This document shows, one piece after another, positions 60,609 to 64,000 of a DNA stretch of 64,000 nucleotides. Numbering within the stretch: position 1 is the stretch's first letter; the number at the start of each line of letters is the position of its first letter. Made by a program: the position numbers and the translations under genes. The notes beneath the pieces were generated by a model. The model did not search any database and had not been told where the DNA came from. It was given only the letters and a program-made list of their open reading frames with translations. The stretch covers positions 1-64,000 of the forward strand of contig NZ_SPKJ01000012.1 in the NCBI RefSeq assembly GCF_009866965.1, read 5' to 3'. This DNA is from Propylenella binzhouense (GTDB lineage: Bacteria > Pseudomonadota > Alphaproteobacteria > Rhizobiales > Afifellaceae).

Positions 60609-60719
60609 CGAAGCGCCCCCCGCGCGCGTCGCGGACCGGCAGGAGGATCTGGACGAGATGCATCGGGGCGGCTCCGGGGGGCGGCAGGACCTCCGAATTC
60701 TACCCAGAATCTGCGGACC
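60609..60719. repeat. Island-flanking direct repeat, right copy
   Basis: Matches 46074-46183 with seven mismatches and one extra G. On the minus strand it contains the first 18 codons of a variant of the 101-aa gene (MHLVQILLPVRDARGGRF from ATG 60663), cut off by the transposase remnant. It marks the right edge of the island. Confidence 0.9.
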
Positions 60720-60720
60720 C

Positions 60721-60854
60721 TGTCTCGGATATCCGCATCCTGGCTCGCTCCTGTCCCGCTTATCCGCATCCTGGCTCGATCCCCTCTCGGATATCCGGAT
60801 GCTGTCTCGATCCTGTCTCGGATATTCTGGGATCCTGTCTGGGCTTTCGCATCC
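60721..60854. repeat. Imperfect tandem repeat, unit about 31 bases
   Basis: Units start at 60721 (partial), 60741, 60772, 60803 and 60836 (partial). They have the pattern TGGCTCGATCCTGTCTCGG followed by ATATCCGCATCC; lengths are 31, 31 and 33 for the full units. The array lies directly right of the right island repeat. There is no conserved spacer/repeat split, so it is not CRISPR. Confidence 0.7.
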
Positions 60855-61167
60855 CGCCTCGGGCTTCGGTCCGCGCTCCGAACCGGCGACCCACCGCCCG
60901 GTTGCCTCCGCCTGATCCGAAGCGCCGCATGCCAGCCGGTTCGAGTCCTGTCGGGTTGCGCCAAAATTCCGCCAGATAGGATGAAACTGGGCCCTCCCTC
61001 GCTCGGTACGTCGCCATTGCGCGGCAAGCGGTCGTTCGCCGAACAACGGAATCGGGTAGGATCGCAGGCGCGCGAAAGCTGCCAGGGAAGGCTCAGTATT
61101 CCCGAAAGCGCACCTCTCTGCGCCACACCATGACATCCTCGTCTAGGCTGAGGTTGGATAGCAAAGC
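60855..61167. other. 313-base region without a gene
   Basis: No gene is recognised. It contains GGTTCGAGTCC (60937-60947), which resembles a tRNA T-arm, but no tRNA body precedes it. The last 60 bases, before the PIN gene, are less GC-rich and probably hold its promoter. Confidence 0.3.
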
Positions 61168-62265
61168 ATGGAGCAATCCCAGTCCTCAAAGTATCGTCCC
61201 GCCGAGCCACTTGAGTCCCGCCATGTCTTCTTGGACACTCAGGTCTATCGAGCGCTCGGTTACAATCCCGAAAACCCGGCTCTAAAGACACTCAAGGACC
61301 ATATCCAAGCTCATCGCGTGGTGCTGCACGTAACCGACATTACCCTGCTCGAGGTGAAACGGCAGCTTGTGGAGGCAGCGCATACGAGAGCCAGGGAACT
61401 TATCGCAATAGAGAGGGATCTGCGACGCTGGCGCAAACAGGCGCCCGATGCAACGCCGAAGCGGGTGCTGGAGATTGACGCGGCCGGAATCGGCGAAGAG
61501 CTCTTCCAGCGGTTTTATTCGTTCATTGCTCATGAGTGTCGTGCAAAGGTGCATAATTCCCTCGCTGTAGTGAGCGCAGAAGAGGTGTTCCAGAGCTATT
61601 TTGCGCGGAAAGCGCCGTTCGACCGAGAGGGGTCGAAAGAATTCCCAGACGCTTTTGCCCTTGCAGGGCTCTCGAAGGCGGCCGCGAGCTCTGGCGACAA
61701 GATCTACATTGTCACCGGCGACGGCGCTATGGGAAGAGCCGCGAAGGGCGATCCAAACTTGCTGTCGTTGAGAACTATCCAGGAGGTTCTATCTCGCGCA
61801 GCGGCCAAGATGGGATCTGAAGCGGAAGGTATCGCCGAAGCACTGCTGAACGAGGCCGCCTTTGACGCAAGCTTCGAACGGCTGCTGGAAACTGGAGTGA
61901 AGGACGTCGCCTTCATTTACGCCGGCGATCTCGCCGAGGGAGAGGCTTACGAAGGCGAACTAACCGAAATTGAGCAGGTCGGCGACTGGTCCATCGTGGG
62001 TCTGAGCGAGAAGCGCGTCAGCCTCATCCTGGATACGACGATCAAGGTGTCGGTAGAGGTCCAGTATGAGGATCGAGACTCTGCATTCTACGACCGCGAG
62101 GACGGCGTGTGGATCGGAGCCGAGGACGCCGCGATGGAGGTAGAGGATAAGGCTGAAGTCGCGGTTCTGGTGGAGATCGACCGCGCTTCGGGGGAGGTAG
62201 TCGGGGGCGAACTGCTCACAAGCGAGATTAGAGTCTCCGGCTCGTACGACGATCTCTATTCATGA
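61168..62265 (+). CDS. PIN-domain protein, DUF4935-like
   Basis: 365 aa. The N-terminal 200 residues form a PIN-like nuclease domain with the four acidic residues in canonical order: Asp23 (VFLDTQVY), Glu62 (LEVKRQL), Asp161 (KEFPDAFAL) and Asp185 (VTGDGAM). A C-terminal domain of about 165 residues is acidic and beta-rich (VSVEVQYEDRDSAFYDRE), with no recognised family. PIN domains cleave RNA or DNA; DUF4935-type proteins occur in accessory islands, sometimes with defence roles. No antitoxin-like small gene is adjacent. Base use is less GC-rich than the flanks. It is bracketed by direct repeats and by the IS remnant. The ribosome site is weak. Confidence 0.78.
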   Translation: MEQSQSSKYRPAEPLESRHVFLDTQVYRALGYNPENPALKTLKDHIQAHRVVLHVTDITLLEVKRQLVEAAHTRARELIAIERDLRRWRKQAPDATPKRVLEIDAAGIGEELFQRFYSFIAHECRAKVHNSLAVVSAEEVFQSYFARKAPFDREGSKEFPDAFALAGLSKAAASSGDKIYIVTGDGAMGRAAKGDPNLLSLRTIQEVLSRAAAKMGSEAEGIAEALLNEAAFDASFERLLETGVKDVAFIYAGDLAEGEAYEGELTEIEQVGDWSIVGLSEKRVSLILDTTIKVSVEVQYEDRDSAFYDREDGVWIGAEDAAMEVEDKAEVAVLVEIDRASGEVVGGELLTSEIRVSGSYDDLYS

Positions 62266-62309
62266 TTTTATAAGGATAACAGCGCCGTAGCAGTTCCCCG
62301 TTTCATCCT

Positions 62310-62526
62310 CTCCGGCGCGCCGATTTCCAGCCGCAGGCCATGCGGGGTTCGGTCGCAAGGATGGTGCACAGGTCCGGTTCAGCAGGTCGGCGGCCGGTGC
62401 CTGAGCGGGGGGAGGGGCCTGGGACATGCGCGACCTTGCAGTCCCGGTCCTGAGCGGCCGCTCCTCGTCATCGCCGGCCTCGCTCCGCCGCTCCGTCGTC
62501 ATCGCCGGACTTGATCCGGCGATCCA
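62310..62526. repeat. Dispersed repeat, copy B
   Basis: Direct copy of 60142-60379, ending in the palindrome ATCGCCGGA-N5-TCCGGCGAT (62501-62523). It begins 45 bases past the PIN-domain gene stop. Confidence 0.8.
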
Positions 62527-62665
62527 GGGGCGTGCCGGCCTCGCTCCGCCCTCTCCGCCGTCGGCGCCGGACTTGATCCGGCGATCCAGGGGCGTGCCGG
62601 CCTTGCTCCGCCCGCTTCGTCGGCATCGCCGGCCCTGATCCGGCGATCCAGGGGCGGGCGACACG
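62501..62665. repeat. REP-like palindrome cluster
   Basis: Three consecutive units of roughly 62-66 bases each carry a GCCGGA-N5-TCCGGC hairpin (near 62501, 62566 and a variant near 62627), each followed by GGGGCGTGCCGGCCT- or similar sequence. This looks like a REP/RIME-type dispersed intergenic element of alphaproteobacterial genomes. The rest of the gap up to the cupin gene at 62895 holds the operator at 62787. Confidence 0.6.
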
Positions 62666-62786
62666 ACACCGAAGCCGGCTGGATGCCCCGGTCAAGCCCG
62701 GGCACGACGACAATGCAGGCGGGAGCGGTCGCGACGGCGTCGCCGATCCGTGCTTGACGCCGGAAGGCAAGCGCGTAAGCTGCGAT

Positions 62787-62802
62787 TAGACCGATCGGTC
62801 TA
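62787..62802. promoter_or_regulatory. NemR-type operator
   Basis: TAGACCGATCGGTCTA is a perfect palindrome and matches exactly TAGACC-N4-GGTCTA, the site known for E. coli NemR (TetR family). It lies about 93 bases before the cupin gene. The TetR gene next to that gene encodes the likely binding protein. Confidence 0.7.
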
Positions 62803-62894
62803 GCGCTCGGGCGATCATCGTTCCCGGCGCGAAGACCGTGGATCGGGCAAGCGCACCGGCAGAACGCCGGGCCAAGGAAAGGGGAGGCATCATC

Positions 62895-63281
62895 ATGCGG
62901 GTCGCCAAGGAAGACGTCGACGTCAGGATGGCAATCCCGGGCGCGGTCGTGCGCCAGCGTCTCGGGTTCGGAAATGTCGGCGGCTACGACGAGATCAGCG
63001 GCGAATATTTCACGCTTTCGGCAGGCGTCGACACCACCCCGCTTTTCGAGGGGCTCGATGGCGGCGTCTGCAACTGTCCCCATTGGGGCTTCGTGCTGCG
63101 CGGCAGGATCACGACGACCGACAGGGATGGCAGGCAGGAGACGGTCGGGACCGACGATCTGTTCTACTGGCCGCCCGGTCACAACGTGAAGGTCGAGGAC
63201 GACGCGGAGATCATCATGTTCAGCCCTCAGCGCGAGCACAGCCACGTCATCGATCACATGATCAGGAAGACGGCGGGCTAG
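62895..63281 (+). CDS. Cupin-domain protein under TetR/NemR-type control
   Basis: 128 aa from ATG 62895 with GGGGAGG about ten bases upstream. A cupin barrel is suggested by CPHWGFVLRGRITTTDRDGR (with Cys-Pro-His in place of the usual His-x-His) and by FYWPPGHNVKVEDDAEI. The weak metal site makes a binding or sensing role as likely as an enzyme role. It lies between the NemR-type operator and the TetR gene and is probably controlled by it. The function is unknown. Confidence 0.75.
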   Translation: MRVAKEDVDVRMAIPGAVVRQRLGFGNVGGYDEISGEYFTLSAGVDTTPLFEGLDGGVCNCPHWGFVLRGRITTTDRDGRQETVGTDDLFYWPPGHNVKVEDDAEIIMFSPQREHSHVIDHMIRKTAG

Positions 63282-63365
63282 GTCGCCTCCGGCGCCCGGG
63301 ACCGCATCATTGTTTCCGTGCGCCCCGGGCGGGTGGCATCCCGGCACCAGGCCGACGATCCGATT

Positions 63366-63977
63366 GTGACGCATTCCACCAAGCAACGCCTGATCGATGC
63401 CGGTCTTCGGCTGCTCCTGGAGCACGGCTACAACGATCTCGGCCTGCAGGCCCTGCTCGCGGAGACGCGCCTGCCGAAGGGCTCGTTCTATCACCACTTC
63501 AAGGACAAGGAGGATTTCGCGCTGCAGGTCGTCGACGCCTACATGGCTGAGGTCCATGCGGCGCTCGACGAATGTCTGCGGGACCTGGACCTGCCTCCGG
63601 TCGCCCGGCTCGAACGCTTCTTCGAGATGACGGCACGGAAGTACCGCGAAGAAGGCTACATGGGCTGCCTGATGGGCGGCCTGGGTCAGGAACTCTCCGG
63701 TGTGAGCGAGGTTTTCCGCCGGAAGATCGAAGCGTGCTTCTCGACGATCGCCGAACGTATCTCGGTGTGCCTGGAAGAGGCGAGGACAAGCGGATCCATT
63801 CCCGGCGACGTCGATGTGCTTCAGATGGCGAATCTCATCGTCGACTGCTGGGAAGGTGCGGCGTTGCGAAGCCGCCTCAGGCGGAATCCGGCATCGCTGA
63901 ACGCGATGCTCGATTTCTGCCTGCGTTCGGTCCGCGAGCCGAAGAGGAGCGACGCGGCGCTCCGCTCATCGGCCTGA
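63366..63977 (+). CDS. TetR/AcrR-family regulator (AcuR/NemR-like)
   Basis: 203 aa from a GTG at 63366; the frame is open earlier to 63318. The helix-turn-helix is LGLQALLAETRLPKGSFYHHFKDKEDF (residues about 25-51). The ligand domain has YMGCLMGGLGQELS with Cys101, in a GCL position near the redox cysteine of NemR. NemR senses electrophiles and hypochlorite through cysteine; AcuR senses acrylate. The exact NemR-type palindrome upstream of the neighbouring cupin gene supports assignment to this group. It is probably autoregulated with the cupin gene. Confidence 0.88.
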   Translation: MTHSTKQRLIDAGLRLLLEHGYNDLGLQALLAETRLPKGSFYHHFKDKEDFALQVVDAYMAEVHAALDECLRDLDLPPVARLERFFEMTARKYREEGYMGCLMGGLGQELSGVSEVFRRKIEACFSTIAERISVCLEEARTSGSIPGDVDVLQMANLIVDCWEGAALRSRLRRNPASLNAMLDFCLRSVREPKRSDAALRSSA

Positions 63978-64000
63978 TGCAGCAGGCGACGCCCCTCTGG

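Noticed and set aside
60721-60854. CRISPR array
   Set aside because: The units are contiguous tandem copies with no unique spacers and no cas genes nearby.
60930-60964. 3' end of a tRNA used as an attachment site
   Set aside because: GGTTCGAGTCC and a later GCGCCA resemble a T-arm and 3' end, but the T-stem has a mismatch, the acceptor spacing is off by one and no D- or anticodon arm precedes it.
62501-62665. CRISPR or rho-independent terminators
   Set aside because: The hairpins recur with similar intervening sequence and no T-tract; a REP-like element fits better.

Overview
The window comes from a high-GC bacterium, most likely an alphaproteobacterium of the Hyphomicrobiales/Rhodospirillales type. 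Four things suggest this: codon third positions are strongly G/C, solute-binding-protein transporters (ABC and tripartite tricarboxylate, TTT) are very numerous, small catabolic operons each have their own regulator, and there are dispersed palindromes built on GCCGGA-N5-TCCGGC. No rRNA, complete tRNA or CRISPR array was seen. This placement is inference from style, not from a marker gene.

Region 1 (1-10953). On the minus strand, a sugar-type ABC transporter (9466-5872) leads into a sugar isomerase-like TIM barrel, a tartrate dehydrogenase (TtuC) and a D-tartrate dehydratase (TarD). A rho-independent terminator separates these from a CbbQ/NorQ-type AAA+ ATPase and a CbbO/NorD-type partner that runs off the left edge. 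The promoter region shared with a divergent Gfo/Idh/MocA oxidoreductase holds two perfect TTGAT-N4-ATCAA (FNR/FixK-type) boxes.

Region 2 (10991-23519). Orphan binding proteins (a Tat-exported ABC type and a TctC type) flank an unusual OsmC-double rhodanese fusion preceded by a 12-codon coupled leader ORF. A GntR regulator then heads FAD monooxygenase, amidase, ABC transporter and a leaderless binding-protein-like protein. A MocR-type regulator reads the other way.

Region 3 (24010-43621). A UbiD decarboxylase is followed by Rieske ferredoxin, a small unknown protein, an ACMSD-like amidohydrolase and a complete TctCBA transporter. Then come a MarR regulator and a CO-dehydrogenase/xanthine-dehydrogenase-like hydroxylase (FAD, 2Fe-2S and Mo subunits) with an amidohydrolase, a CoxG-like protein, a NIPSNAP protein and an ABC transporter. 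A second, convergent ABC transporter and a two-gene cassette with a DUF2249 protein follow on the minus strand. The picture is uptake and stepwise breakdown of aromatic, heterocyclic or polar organic acids and amides; substrates cannot be read from the sequence.

Region 4 (43924-62526). An SLC13-type permease and a small gene precede a segment of about 14.4 kb that looks acquired. It is bracketed by 110-bp direct repeats (46074-46183 and 60609-60719), ends in a truncated IS transposase, has visibly different base use and contains two pseudogenes. It carries a Baeyer-Villiger monooxygenase, an esterase and an AraC regulator; an ABC transporter split over two places; an aldehyde dehydrogenase and a cupin; a LysR regulator; and an AtuA-like two-gene set with a LigI-like hydrolase. 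To its right, a PIN-domain (DUF4935-like) protein sits between two direct copies of a roughly 220-240-bp repeat.

Region 5 (62787-64000). A NemR-type operator, a cupin gene and a TetR regulator form a self-contained regulatory unit.
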